DNA from: Pithys albifrons albifrons
Lineage: Eukaryota > Chordata > Aves > Passeriformes > Thamnophilidae
Reading direction: 5' to 3'
NCBI RefSeq assembly: GCF_047495875.1
Contig: NC_092458.1
Location: 3,989,939 to 4,053,938 of the forward strand
DNA: 64,000 bases
Shown here: positions 26,101-37,932 of the stretch, piece by piece
How the letters are laid out: each line of letters begins with the position of its first letter
Position numbering within the stretch: the stretch's first letter is position 1
Position numbers and translations under genes: made by a program
The notes under the pieces: generated by a model
What the model was told of the DNA's origin: nothing
Seen by the model: only the letters and a program-made list of their open reading frames with translations
Databases searched by the model: none

Positions 26101-27949
26101 TGCCATATATTATCAGAGAGTGTGCACTAGTAAAATAAAAAGATTCCTAGTCCCTAAATATCATAGTTATGAAACACAGAAGTATATCTAAACATTTCTC
26201 TGTAAGTGCAAATACACTGAAGGAAAACCTCAGTCAGTTACCCATTTTTTTGTTTGTTTCCTAATACATGGGTCCAACATAATAGCAACAGAAAATACTT
26301 TGAATGCATTACAAGAATAGCACTGAAGAGTAAAAAGCTTCATTAAGATCTGTCCTGTATGCTTCAGGTTTTTCTATCAACAGTAAAACAAGTCTACTGT
26401 CTTCAGTGATAATGACATTCAGAAGCCTGCTCTTTCAGAGGGAGGCACTGAGATTATTCTTCATGCACTGCTGTTTTCTTTAAAAGCCAGCTCTCCAGCA
26501 ATAGCGAGGAGTGGGTGGCAAAACTCTCACTGCTTTCAGTGGTCTGAGATTTGGAGCCTGGGAATGTTTTATGTAAATATTTCTTTTCACATTTTCTCTT
26601 CATTTGTCCGAGTGATTTACAGCTTTACTTCAGCAATGAAAGTTTCCTCTTGAAGAAGCTACATTTCATGCAAACTGAACAGATACTGCATTGGAGCTGA
26701 AACCCTCTATTTTTACTGAGTGGGTATTGCTAAATACAATAATGAAATTAATCTACAAATAAAACTTGGTTGCTTACAACTCTCCATTATCCTGAATTTG
26801 CAAATACTTGCATGCTGCATGCCACTTTACACGTACCATGGGATACATTCCCACACTATCAATGTCTACTCTTTTACACCACCAGTTTTACACCTTCTCT
26901 AGACAAATGTGCTTTTCTTTAAGATGGGCTGTATAGGTATGTAACCTGTGTGTCATAAGGGGTCTTGTAAGAAATCAGGGGAAAGAGCATGCATGTAATA
27001 TGTGTAGCAGAACAGAGTATGCCATGGTCATGTCTAAAAATTGTAAGAGCTGTAGCAATGCATAAGAGTTGCCATAGTGCTATTCTGACCCCTGAAGGAT
27101 GGAAACAGAGTTAACTTCATATCCTTTTTTTTTCCAATTTGCTCAATATACTCTATGAATGTCAAACTCTAAACTACATTTGCAGGATTTATTAGTGCTT
27201 GCCCAGACTTATCCTCCAGAAATATGAAAATAGTCATGAACTAATGGTGAACCAACTTTAAAATACTGACGATTTCAGAGAAGTAGAAAAATGTACTTTT
27301 CAGGCTGCTTGTAGGGTAAAATTACCAAGAGTTTGATAGTGCATTAAATCTAGTAGGTATGTGAAGATCATGTTTATCAAGAGATGTTAAAATCCACTCC
27401 GCTGTCACCTCTTCTTAACTGAAAAGTATTTTGGTAGCATTTAGCTAGAATGAATTCACAGTGAACTGGGGAAGGACATAGGTCAGTGATGATAAAATCA
27501 CTTATTTTAGCTGAGTTTTGACTGGGCTTACATTTTTCAGAAAATGCATGTTAGAGGTATGGGGTCTCAGCATTGCCTTAGGAGTTTATCTGTCTTCTGG
27601 GAGTGGTCTTCCTTCTCCTCCCCCTGAACAGATAGGAAAAGTGATTCAGGATTCTAAAAGGGGTATTAAGGCATATCTTGATATTACTATCTTTGTGGAC
27701 AATTTGCTAAAAAGTCCAAAAGTTTAGCAACCAATGGGGCTCCTGTTACACCTTTGCTCTTCACCTACTCGCTTCTGAGACGCTTCAAATGTGTTAATGC
27801 ACCACCTTTTATGCTCCTGTAAAAGTAACAGGTATATTAGGCTGTTGTATCTGACAATACATTTTTCTGAAGTCAGTCACGCTGTACTCTAACATAGTGA
27901 AGCAGCACCCTGACAAAGCTGTGAGGCAGTCACTGCACACTCAGAGAGA
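23111..27949. other. AT-rich unique DNA with one large inverted repeat
   Basis: No gene or known repeat family is visible. Poly(A) runs occur at 23248-23264 and 24176-24189. An exon-like 105-nt segment at 23468-23572 and an inverted repeat at 25798-25899 are treated as findings. Confidence 0.5.
25798..25899. repeat. Imperfect inverted repeat, ~19-bp arms
   Basis: CATAATGGCTGCTTTGGTC at 25798-25816 pairs with GACCTAAAGCAGCCATTATG at 25880-25899, with one unpaired base. The inner 14 bp are perfect. The spacer is about 63 bp. Just outside or beside the arms a second motif appears as a direct repeat (CCTACTGTAGATATTC and TCTACTGTGGATTC). I know no family for this. Confidence 0.7.
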
Positions 27950-28440
27950 GAGAGACAACGCTGTCTAGCTGGGCGCCGCACACACTCGGGGAGAAATGGC
28001 ACCAGCTCTGCCTTGAGCCCTGGAAGAGAGGTCAGCAGAACGCCGTGTTTGGAGGTAGGCGACGGTGAGGGGGGAGGAGGAGGCTCAATTTTAATTTCGG
28101 TTTTGTTCCTCCTCCGCTCAGCTGTTGCCATGCACCGAAGTCCCAGGTTGCGGTGTGACCTTGCCGAGGAGCGCGCAGCCGGAGCTGCTCAATGGGACCA
28201 TTGTGCAGCCTTTTAGGGGCTCTTCGGGAGCCCTCTCCCCGGGTGTGGCTGAACCAGCTTCGGCAGCCTCCTCCTCCGTGAACTCCCTGTCCCAGGGAAA
28301 CTCCGCCAGCAGCACGCTGATGCAAAAGGCAGTCTGCAAGAGGCAAACCCCTTGTCAGGAGCTGAGCAAGGATCTCCCCTCCTCTGCTCAGGTCTCCATC
28401 CCCCGCTGATGGGAGCGCTACAAAGTTACCCCAAGTGATC
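27950..28440. promoter_or_regulatory. CpG-rich block upstream of the main island
   Basis: GC and CpG content rise sharply against the AT-rich flanks (GGGCGCCGCACACACTCGGGG near 27970, GACGGTGAGG near 28060, GAGGAGCGCGCAGCCGGAGC near 28170). GAG|GTAGGC and ACG|GTGAGG could be splice donors for a plus-strand exon ending at about 28050-28065. Open frames on both strands (94 codons plus, 155 codons minus) resemble no protein I recognise. It may be an alternative promoter or first exon of the same gene as the island at 29.7-30.8 kb. Confidence 0.5.
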
Positions 28441-29395
28441 GATACACTATAGGAGGATATTATTCCACTATCGGCGATTGATGCCACTGATGTAATCAAG
28501 TTACATAATCGCCGTCTTTACACAAATACATCCATCTTCCTACAGACAGATCTGCATATCTTCTGCCATCCATTATGCATGAACCCACCAGCAGTACATA
28601 AGGGTACATATTTTCGCACGCACTATGTAACTTTAGCATTGCAGTGCATTGCACTGCACAACGTCATCACTATCGATTCCCTCAACCTTCCCCCATTCCT
28701 TCATATCAGAACTGATTTTGCAGAGAAAGATTACCTATGTGCATTGCTCGGATCCCGTTAAATCTTTAAAGGCTGAAGTGCTTCCCTTGCTAGCTCGTGT
28801 TCTTAAGATGATATTTTCTTTCCTTTTTTCTCCCTGTCTCGCTTCACACCACAAGTAACAGGAATGAATTCCCACACAGTCCCTCAGCCAGATGAATGCA
28901 TGTATAAAACACCGAAGATAGCATCGCTGTTTGCACATCTTCCAACTCCCATACACGTGGTCTGAAATTTCAGTAGGTAAGTTATTGGATGTAAAAAATA
29001 TTTTGTAAGAGCAACTGGATGAGAGATTGTCAGGCTAGTGACATTTACGATATTTCTCTACTATCAAGCTGAGGGCTTTTTTTTTGTCCTTACCGTCCCT
29101 CAGTTTATAATTTCTTCGCAGGAACAGTTGTAATCCCAAATTATCAGTGGCATTTAACCCCTTTAGCATCAGTGCACTGTACCACGATCAATAAGGATCA
29201 CCACCTTAAAGTTTAACAACTTGAAGAGCAAGATTTCTCTACCTCCATTGCAGCTATGAAATGCAGCAGAATGCTGCACAGAGTTGGAAACATTAATTTA
29301 ACCTGCGGATAGGCTTCGATCTCATATTAATTAGATTCCATCACGGAGAGCTTCTTTACTATCGCATACCCTTTTCACTCAAATGCATTACAACT
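28441..29395. other. Interval between the two CpG-rich blocks
   Basis: Mostly AT-rich. It contains the palindrome TGCAGTGC-ATT-GCACTGCA at 28640-28658. On the minus strand GACG|GTAAGG near 29090 resembles a splice donor. I see no coding sequence. Confidence 0.45.
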
Positions 29396-29432
29396 GGGGG
29401 AGGGGGCGGAAGGGGGGGTGGGGGGAAGAGGG
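29396..29432 (+). other. G-quadruplex-type G-run cluster
   Basis: Four or more G-runs of 5-7 bases separated by 1-5 bases lie in this 37-bp segment, fulfilling the usual G-quadruplex pattern on the plus strand. It includes a GGGGGCGG Sp1-like site and sits about 300 bp from the CpG island. Confidence 0.7.
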
Positions 29433-29689
29433 AAAATGAAAGACTCCTTGCTTTTACAGTACTCCCCCAAATCCAGAGGGTGCATGAGGGAAGAGGGTAT
29501 TTTTTTTAATTTATCGCAAAACGCACTCACCAGAGGACCTACTGCAGTTATTCCACTTAACTGCCAATAGTGGCTGGAGCCCCTGGCATTAGGGTAATGC
29601 AGCAATCCCGAAAGTGCCCATTTCAGCCACCCGCCACCAAGTTTAGTAATGCCGGGCTTTTGCCTGGATAAAATGACCTTACCCACAGG

Positions 29690-30800
29690 AGTCTCCCGAA
29701 ATATCCCTCCGGTGCGATCAGTCAGCGAGGCGAGTGCCGGTCACCACACTTCGCACTCGGCCGGAGAAGCCCCGTGTTTACTCCTGGGGCTGAGCTGGCC
29801 GCGACTGCCGCGGACGCGGCGCCCATCCATCCACCGCCGCCAGGTCCGCCGCGGGCGCAGGTAATTCCATACAGACTTCAGCGCCCCCCCCACCACCCCC
29901 ACCCGCCCCCCCCCCGGAGTCGCCCCTTCCTTCCTAGTTCAGAAATTGCCCCCGTCGCCGGCGGGAGGTACAATCCAGGTGCGGCTGTGGGGGGAGGGGG
30001 AAGGGGGTGGCCGGCCTGGGGGCCCCCGCGCCACCCGCGGGCAGCTCCGCGCCCAGCGCGCCGCCGCCGCCGAGGGCCGGACCGGGCTGCCCGCACAAGT
30101 ACCGGCGAGCGACGGTCCGGAGAGGCTTCCTGGTGCTGGGCGGCTGTGGGGAAAGCGCTGCCGGGGGAGGGGGGCCGCGGGAAGGATGCTTGCCTGGTCC
30201 TAGTACCCGCACCACAGCGCCAAAAAAAAAAATTAAAAAAAAAGAAAAAGGAAAAAGGAGAGAGGGTGGTTTTGGGGGAAAAATTCTCCAAACGAGGAAA
30301 AGAAAGGGGAAAAAAATTCAGTTGTCCGCTTGCCCCGAACGATACTAATCCCCGGTGAAAATGACAAGTGATCAGCAAAGAAGAGGAGGTCTTGATTGAT
30401 AACCACAATCCACCCAAAATATCCTCGGGAGCAGGGGAAGAGAGGGAGACAGAGAAACTGCAGTGCATAGACGATCCCAGTGTTCCTACGAGACGGGCTG
30501 GCTCGCTCGGCTGAACGCGCCCTCCGCGGGGCCGGCAGGAAGGGGCCGGCACTGCCACCCGATGGACAGCATCGCACTCGCCGCTCCGGCTCCGGAGGAG
30601 GGATCGGTCCGGGGGGAGCCGAGGGGAGGGCCCTTCGGAAGAGATCCTGGAGAAACTCCTGGGTAGCGGGGCCTCGCTCCCCCTTGCGCTGCCGCCGCCC
30701 GCCTCCCCGCGCCGTCTCTGCCCGCAGCGCTCCGCGCCTGCCCGGGACAGCGGCTGGGGCAGGGCAGGGACGCGGGAGAATGAACGCAACACGCGCAGAG
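29690..30800. promoter_or_regulatory. CpG island, putative promoter and first exon
   Basis: This 1.1-kb block is very GC-rich and dense in CpG, while the DNA around it is AT-rich. That is the usual signature of a vertebrate promoter. No TATA box is obvious. Two good splice donors leave it: CAG|GTAATT on the plus strand (GT at 29861) and TGG|GTAAGGT on the minus strand (GT at 29682-29681). Either direction, or both, is therefore possible. A long C-run at 29881-29918 can form a G-quadruplex on the minus strand. The open frames here (up to 304 codons on the minus strand) are low-complexity Pro/Arg/Gly/Ser products of GC-rich DNA and match no family I know. A start codon at 30780 opens a short plus-strand frame of 34 codons, without support. 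I cannot name the gene. Confidence 0.75.
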
Positions 30801-33800
30801 GTCAGCCTGCTTCTCTTTGCCTCTTGTGCTTTATTTTATTTTTCTCCCCGCTTCCCCTCCGTTTTCCGAAGCGAAGTGTTTTAGGAGAGATGATACATTA
30901 TCTATTCTTGGATTTTTATAAGGCAAACTGTGGGCCTCGCTGTTGCCATGGGATCTTCTTTGTGCGAACTCTCTGAACTGTGTGGGAACAGTTTTATTTC
31001 CTTCCCTTCGGATTTTTGTCTGTTTTCTTTTTCCCCCCTTCTCTCAGTAACTCTTACGAAGATATGTATCAAAATGTAACTGAATTTTTGTCAACTAAGA
31101 TTAACAGCAGCTGCAAGGTGCATCTAATTAGGAATGTTAATTACTTCATGAAAGAAATAGTCATTTGCAGATGTTTATTATACTGAACAAATGTTCTATA
31201 AAACATACTCTCAGATTCTGACCTCCCCCCAGTAATATTGATCCACAAAGGTGCGGGTGGTAGACACCCCTTCCTCCATAGCATTAGACCTACAGTGGCA
31301 CAGTCACAGGGAAGGGAGACAGAGAGTTGCCTGTCAACAGGTACATGGTGGGGTCAAAGGCATTTCATGTTCTTACAATCCATTGTATGGGATGGGAGTG
31401 TGGAGGAACAGGAAATATGAACAATGTAAGATAAATATGTAGAGTTACATATCTGTTTATGTTTAAGTAAATGGCACTCTCCAAAACAGGGACAAAAAGA
31501 CTGGGCAACATTTAGTTACGTCTTTATCCATCCTGGCTTCCTTTTAGGGCCATAGAGAAGAACTACTACAGCTGTTAAACCCCCAATATCTTAACAAGAG
31601 AAGAGAAAAAAGAAAATGCAGCACATGGGGGAGTGTGATTTTATTACAGAACATGATAAATGATTATCAATAGGCAGATATAGTGCCATGCAGAGTCAGT
31701 GAGTTGCAGGAGAGGTGGGAGCTGTTGCAGAATTTGTGGAACTTGCTCACACCCCACTCTACCTCTCCTTATGATAAAAAAAATGACATTTGTCTGAAAA
31801 AAATAGAAGAAATTAGAAATGAATGCAGCAACCAGTAGTCAAAATTCAGTGTCAAATGGCGAAAATTAATATGACTGGTTAAACCAGCCATTCAGATGCT
31901 ACTATGATGAGTGATCCATATGCGTGGGCAGGTAAAAGAGACATGAAAAACTTCATGGGATTCTCTCTGTGGATCAGTACGGGGCATTTTAAGTTAGCTA
32001 AATGACTCATACTTCAGAGAGCTGGTTTGGGTGCTTGATTTAGAAGCCCAGGCATCCTATCTGTTTGAGAGAGTGAGAGGGGCTCCCAACTTTGATTCTA
32101 AACATTATCCTTTGGGAGAGCTGCTTTCTCACCATGGAGGTGTCACAACAGATTCCCAGCACAAGCACCTCCACTATGGGACTTAAAGAGTGTTCTTCAT
32201 GCCTGGATAGATCGACAAATGCTTGAGGCTGGTTGTGCTTTGCAGTGAGCAGAGAGTAGGAAGGAGATACTTGGGACTAATGCTGAGGCACATTTGCCTT
32301 CAGTTCCTGGTGTTTTACAGATTTCTCTTTCACTGATAACCAAGTAACTTAATCTATCTGTCCTTTTGTTCCTTCTCTATATAATGTGAATTAACACTCT
32401 CCTTATGAATGAGGGCGCAGTGAAGATAAAAAGGTATTAATGTTTGTTAGGTGTTCTTATACAGTGGTCATGGGAGCTATAGAAGTTCCCAGAGAGGTTG
32501 ATTAAGGGCCTGGCAGGAGAAAGGGAAACTGAGAAAGGATGGAAGCCAAAAGCTGTGAACAAAATACAATGAAATCACTAAAATGGTTAAAACCAGACTA
32601 ATAACACAGAAGAGCTGTAGACCATTCACATGGCCAGAATACAAACCACCTGAGTTCTTGAGTCAAATTTATCCCTGGGTTAAAAAAACTGAATTCAGCT
32701 CATTTCTGTTATGGAATTGCTATGAATAACTATGCAGTTGTATGACTGCAAGTGTAAGAGACTTTAGATTTAATTGTTTTCTCAGCCACATACCTAATCT
32801 CTAATTGCCTTCACCCTCCCATTAATAATAATGACTTGTATGATATAAGAGATCTCCTTTTTCCTCATTATAACTTGATGGTTTTCAAGATATTTCACCA
32901 AAGAGAAAAGCAAACTCTTGTGTTTTTGTAAACATTGTTTTAATTCCATGGCATTCAATGCTTGCTGAATGGTTTAATATGAATGGTGTATCTTGTACCT
33001 GTACGATGTGTGTGATCTTGAGGCATTGTGTCCCTTGAGGTAAGGGAAAGGCACAAACCACATTCTCATCTATACTTCAGCAAGTGTCTTTAAAAGGATC
33101 ATTGCATTTAATGTGTATTAAGGAAAGTGAAACAGTGCAGTCAAAGTAAACTTCCTTTTCTAAAAGTAATACATATTTAAAATGAAAGGGCTGACAGAGT
33201 ATGTGGCTCTGAAGAATGCTAACATCATGCAGAATGCTTTTTGTTAGTAAATCCATTCTGCTCGAATGGGCACTCCCCAGGAGCTGATACCATTCCTTAG
33301 ATACAAGGTGTCCTTCAAAACTTCATGGCCTCATGCTTACCCTGCTGGCAAATTTGTCCAGAGGGTCCAAGGACTGGCAGGTCTTTCGCTACCTACCTGT
33401 AGATTTTAGGTTGTAAGTAGTTTTCCATTTGTGCATTTATTCCCAACTTTTTAACAAATGCTGAGGAAGAAACAGACTAAGTACCACAGTAAAACATCAT
33501 CACTTGCACATTCTCTTACTGAGTGTGCATATACAATTATAAAAGACATAAATCTAACAGCATGGAAAACAAGCATAGTTTTTTTTAGATTAAAAAGTAA
33601 TTAAATCAAAATTTGCAAAATATACCTTCACTCACCCACTAAAAATGTGAAACAGAAGCCTTGCTACATAAAAATCTGCATCTGAACCCTGTAACACTTT
33701 AAACTGTACTCTCAATCCAATTACTAAACAGTTTCAGTAAAGCAAAAAGGTCAGCATTTTATCTATCTTTTTTCTTTTTTTTTTTTTTCCCTTTTCAAAA

Positions 33801-36033
33801 ACAATTGCATTGATCTTATTACAAACTGCTTCCCTTTTTGTCCACTTCTGACATGAGTTAATGGTCTGGAATGCTTCAGAGAGAGCAAAGTAAAACCTGA
33901 AATCTGCTCTCTGATTAACTTTTCTATTCTCCTTGAATTCTTTTGTGTATTTTGTATTTTTATCTCTTATATTTTAATTTTATAGGTTTTAATTTATATG
34001 GAATTACCTTTTATTTATGTTGAGTGCTTTATATATAGTACACTACATACTATATATTTTAAATAAGTCTAGATTAGAAGGTTCAAGAAAGTAGGTATTT
34101 TAAAAAGAATGATCCCTAATTCCATGTCATGTGAAAATTTCTAAAGCAACTTCTTTTACAGCTGACTCTAAAGAGTACATATCTAGTCAGGGAATAATAC
34201 TCATAATGAAGAGATTTAATCACAGCAAGTCTTGTTTATAGTCTTAATTGCAATTATGTTCTTCTTTTCCTGAACTACACATAGCTTTTCATAAGTATAA
34301 GCATGCTATACTCATTGCTGAACTATGTTGGCCCTAATGCTGCAGTTTTACCATGCTTTTCTTGTTGGTACCATTCTTGTGTGACTAATTCAGCCACTTT
34401 GTGCAGAGCATGTGAGACAGCTCAGGCTATTTTGTGCACAGCTCTGCCAGGGCCTTGCTGCTTCTCTGTGCAGCCAAGGCAAGCCTTCTGTGTTGGGTAG
34501 TCATCAGTTGTAGGTGGCCTGAGCAAAGCACTACGGCACCTGTGGATGAAATGTGACATTGCATAAAAGCTAAATGTCTTGTTACTACTTGAGTGGGAGG
34601 ATTCTGTCATTCAGAAAGCCATTCCTTTGACACATGCATTTCTTTGATCCTTAGTGTTTAAAGAAGTCAGAATTATATATATATTTATACATAGCCACAT
34701 ATAAAAAATAGCTTTGTTGTCCTGCAATTTACTGCTTTACCCTACTATAGCAAAGGATAATCTCAAGATAATTAAATGCTCATCTCTTGCCCATCTTTAA
34801 TTTTGTGGAATAAATGGTTACTTGCTGTTCCCCTAGTCTCTCATTAGAGTATCTCAAATGAAGATAATACTCATCCATAAGCTACTTAGAACATACACCT
34901 CATCTATTTAATTAAATAGTATTTTATCACAAGATGAGAAGAAATCTAAAACAATGGGGTGCATTCATGCATTTTAAAAGATCTATAAGTTTCAGTTCAC
35001 TTGCTTTTTTTTCTTTTTCTTTTTTCTTTTTTTTTTTGCCAAAGAACTAAGAGAAGGCAGCAATAAGGGATTATTTTCCTTTGAGGGTCTGTTTACTTTT
35101 AGAGTATTCAACAATACCAATCTCATCCAATTCCTATAAAGTCAATTGAAAAGCTCCTTTTACTTCAGTAGGTGTTACAGTAGGTCTTGCATTACTGTTG
35201 TCCAATTAAAGATAATAAATTTGAGACTTTAAATATGAGCATTATTTGGGAAAAATGTTACAAAGGAATGATCAACCAAAGTTATCAGAGTAATCCTCCT
35301 CAGCCAGTGTTATTCCCCAACAGTGGCCAGAGCTGGACAGCAGCAGGTGAGAAGGGCTGGTGACAAGCAAAAGCAATATTCATATAATGCACCTCCTGAC
35401 TTCTGACAGCTGACAGGTCAGGGATTTTCACTTTCCATCACAAGAAAATGCCACAAATATGAAAAGCGTTAGAAATTAAGAGACAAATATGATCTAAATT
35501 ACAAAAAAATTCCAAACAAATGAACAGGCAACAACCCACCTCCTAACTCTAAAGAAAAAAGCAAGAACACAAACAAAACTTTGTTGAGTCATCCAGCTGT
35601 TTTGTGCAAAACTGACTTTTAGTCTTTCTATTCTTTTTTTTTTATTTTTTCCATTCTTAAATTGCCAGAAGGTAAAAAATGCTCCAGAAGAGCAGCTCCC
35701 ATAGGCTGCTGCTCCTTTCCTACTGTACTGCTCCCCTCCCCAGGATGCTGTCCAGCACCACCTTCCCAACCCAATTCAGCCACTGAACCCTTCTGCAACT
35801 GAAAGCTTTTCTCAAGAGGAAAAGGATTTTTCCATGGCCTCCTGCCCACCTGCAGGCAGGCCGTGACTGGCAGAGGCAGGACTGGGTGGCCAGAGCCTTC
35901 CCCAGCAACCCAATCCAATCCATCCAATGTGGATATCATAAACCATTTTATGAATATCATTATTATTCAGTCCTGGATGCCTATGAGCACCTGCCCATCT
36001 TTGCTCTGAGATGTGAAATGAGTGGGGTTCAGG
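30801..36033. other. AT-rich unique DNA, no gene seen
   Basis: Beyond the island the sequence returns to AT-rich unique DNA. T-rich runs lie near 33770-33790 and 35000-35037. A GC-richer patch at about 35690-35930 gives a 110-codon minus-strand frame without recognisable features. If the island drives a plus-strand gene, this is probably its first intron. Confidence 0.5.
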
Positions 36034-36176
36034 TGGCCATCATGTAATTAATGGGTATGTAATACAAATTTTGGTCCTTTGACTGCAAGTTCATCTTTTG
36101 AAGCATTCCCTCACTACTGAAGTGACTTCTGCAGACTTGGTGCAAGTAGAACAACCAAAATTTGAAGTCATACAGG
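36034..36176 (+). repeat. Long direct repeat, left copy
   Basis: Positions 36051-36176 match 36948-37073 at 124 of 126 positions by my count (differences near 36106 and at 36168). A weaker 11-bp match extends it left to 36034, with a 6-bp TAATTA present only in this copy. It abuts the LTR at 36177 exactly. Confidence 0.9.
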
Positions 36177-36704
36177 TGTCTCAGGTTTGGCCTAGCTTCT
36201 TATCAAACCTGGACTGCCCTCTCCCTCCCCCCTGAGTCCCCGTAGCAAAGGAAAAAAAAATGAAAAAAAATGAAAAGAGAAGAACTCAAAAGAAACTGAA
36301 CTGAATTAAAAAGAAATTATATTTTCCTGACATTTGCAAACACATATATACAATGTGTACACACCACGTAGGACCCCACCCCCAGGGAAAAGGGAAAAAG
36401 GGGAAAAAACAAACCAAACAACTTGTTAACCAGAAAAGAGGAAGAAACAAAACCAAACCTAAATAAATGAAACAGACAAATGCAATTAAAGGAGAACAAG
36501 CATGAAATGATCTCACCCACGTCCCAGGCCAGGAACACCACAAGAACAGAACAGACCATCCAGCCTCTCCCACACCCAGCTCCCCGGAAGAAGGAAAACT
36601 AAACTCCTCCTCTGTTACGTGGAAAACACGTGAGGAATACTTGTGATGTCTGCTTCCTTAGTTACACCTAGTTACTGAGGAAGCCATGGATCAAAACCAT
36701 TACA
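36177..36704 (-). mobile_element. ERV LTR of a truncated provirus
   Basis: On the minus strand this 528-bp element starts TGTAATGGTTTTGATCC and ends CCAAACCTGAGACA, with TGT/ACA ends as expected of an LTR. Directly before it in the minus-strand reading (36705-36718) lies the purine run TAAGGGGTGGAGAA, which fits a polypurine tract. It is therefore the 3' LTR, not a solo LTR. No matching 5' LTR is present. Confidence 0.85.
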
Positions 36705-36936
36705 TTCTCCACCCCTTATTCCACGCTGGTCTTTCCACGCAATCCTGGTATTCTTGCATTCGCTTATATCCCGCGATTATATACATATATATATAGTCCA
36801 TATGCGGTCCTTTGAGGCAGATGTCTTGTCATCAAGGATCAACACCAGCATCAATTCAGCTTGGGTCCTCCAACCTTTGGTTAAAGTCACAGTTCCAAGT
36901 TCAGGACTGGTTCACAGATTAGGGCTGCCTTATCAT
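36705..36936 (-). mobile_element. 3' internal remnant of the provirus
   Basis: About 230 bp between the polypurine tract and the second direct repeat. It does not resemble the flanking DNA and carries no reading frame I can assign, as expected for the region just upstream of a 3' LTR. Its distal end, near 36936, is where the provirus is broken. Confidence 0.65.
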
Positions 36937-37073
36937 TGGACATCATGATGGGTATGTAATACAAATTTTGGTCCTTTGACTGCAAGTTCATCTTTTGAAG
37001 CACTCCCTCACTACTGAAGTGACTTCTGCAGACTTGGTGCAAGTAGAACAACCAAAATTTGAAGCCATACAGG
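36937..37073 (+). repeat. Long direct repeat, right copy
   Basis: This is the partner of the repeat at 36034-36176. Together they bracket the truncated provirus. After 37073 the sequence continues as TCAGTGTAGC, whereas the left copy runs straight into the LTR. Confidence 0.9.
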
Positions 37074-37919
37074 TCAGTGTAGCAATGGGGCTGCCACGAG
37101 CACAGCAGTAAGCTGGTCACTCAGATGCAGCTCCACATGAGCGAGTTCCCAAAGAAGTACAGCTACTTTCACCCTGAAGTACATTAAGTGCTAAACTTTT
37201 ATGTATCAAAGACTGTGACTGACAAAACCAAAATCAAATCCAGAAACTGCCTGTGTAGATGTAAACCACTTTGACAGGAACAAACTAAACTTTAACTGGT
37301 TTAATGTTCCTGAGTAAAAATATCCTTTGAAAAGTTATGAAGCAAAATAAGATTGCTAAAATCAAAGCTGTGTAAATTATCTACCTCACAGAGCTCATGA
37401 GTCAATTACAATAAAGCTATACGTGTCAAAATTAATTAACCCAGGAAATGTTTTGGGCTTTTTTTCAGTGTTGCTGATTTTCTGTCTTCCTCCTATATAT
37501 ACATGTGTGCGTACAGAGGCACCTGACTTTGTGCTTATCAATGCACCCAATTTAGCAACTGCTAAGGTTTGTCCCAGTTATTAACATAAGTTATTAGAGT
37601 TAGCTGCTGTCAAGATGTTTTGTAGCTGCAATTTTCTATTTGTATGACATGGGGAAATCTAGACTTCTACATACAGGTATGTCCTCCATGTGTGGGAGTA
37701 ACGTGAGGGAGAGACAAAGACAACACACACAATGGAAAAAGGGAGGGGAAAACCAACATCATCATTTCATGTACAACAGATCCTGATTGCAATGCCTGGG
37801 TGAGAACAATATATAGATACAGCTGTACTGTGGACCACTTATCTAAGATGGGGGCAATTAATGTAGACATTATGCAAACAAGCAAAAAAAAAAAAGATAT
37901 TAATACAAAACCCAAGTTA
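37074..37919. other. AT-rich unique DNA
   Basis: No gene or repeat family is recognised in this short stretch. Confidence 0.5.
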
Positions 37920-37932
37920 TTCTATGTGGATT

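Noticed and set aside
29878..30792. 304-codon minus-strand frame in the CpG island
   Set aside because: GC-rich DNA has few stops. The product is Arg/Pro/Gly/Ser low complexity with poly-Phe from a T-run and no domain.
36051..37073. Direct repeats as the two LTRs of a provirus
   Set aside because: They lack TG...CA ends and LTR signals, and the real LTR lies between them with a polypurine tract on its inner side.
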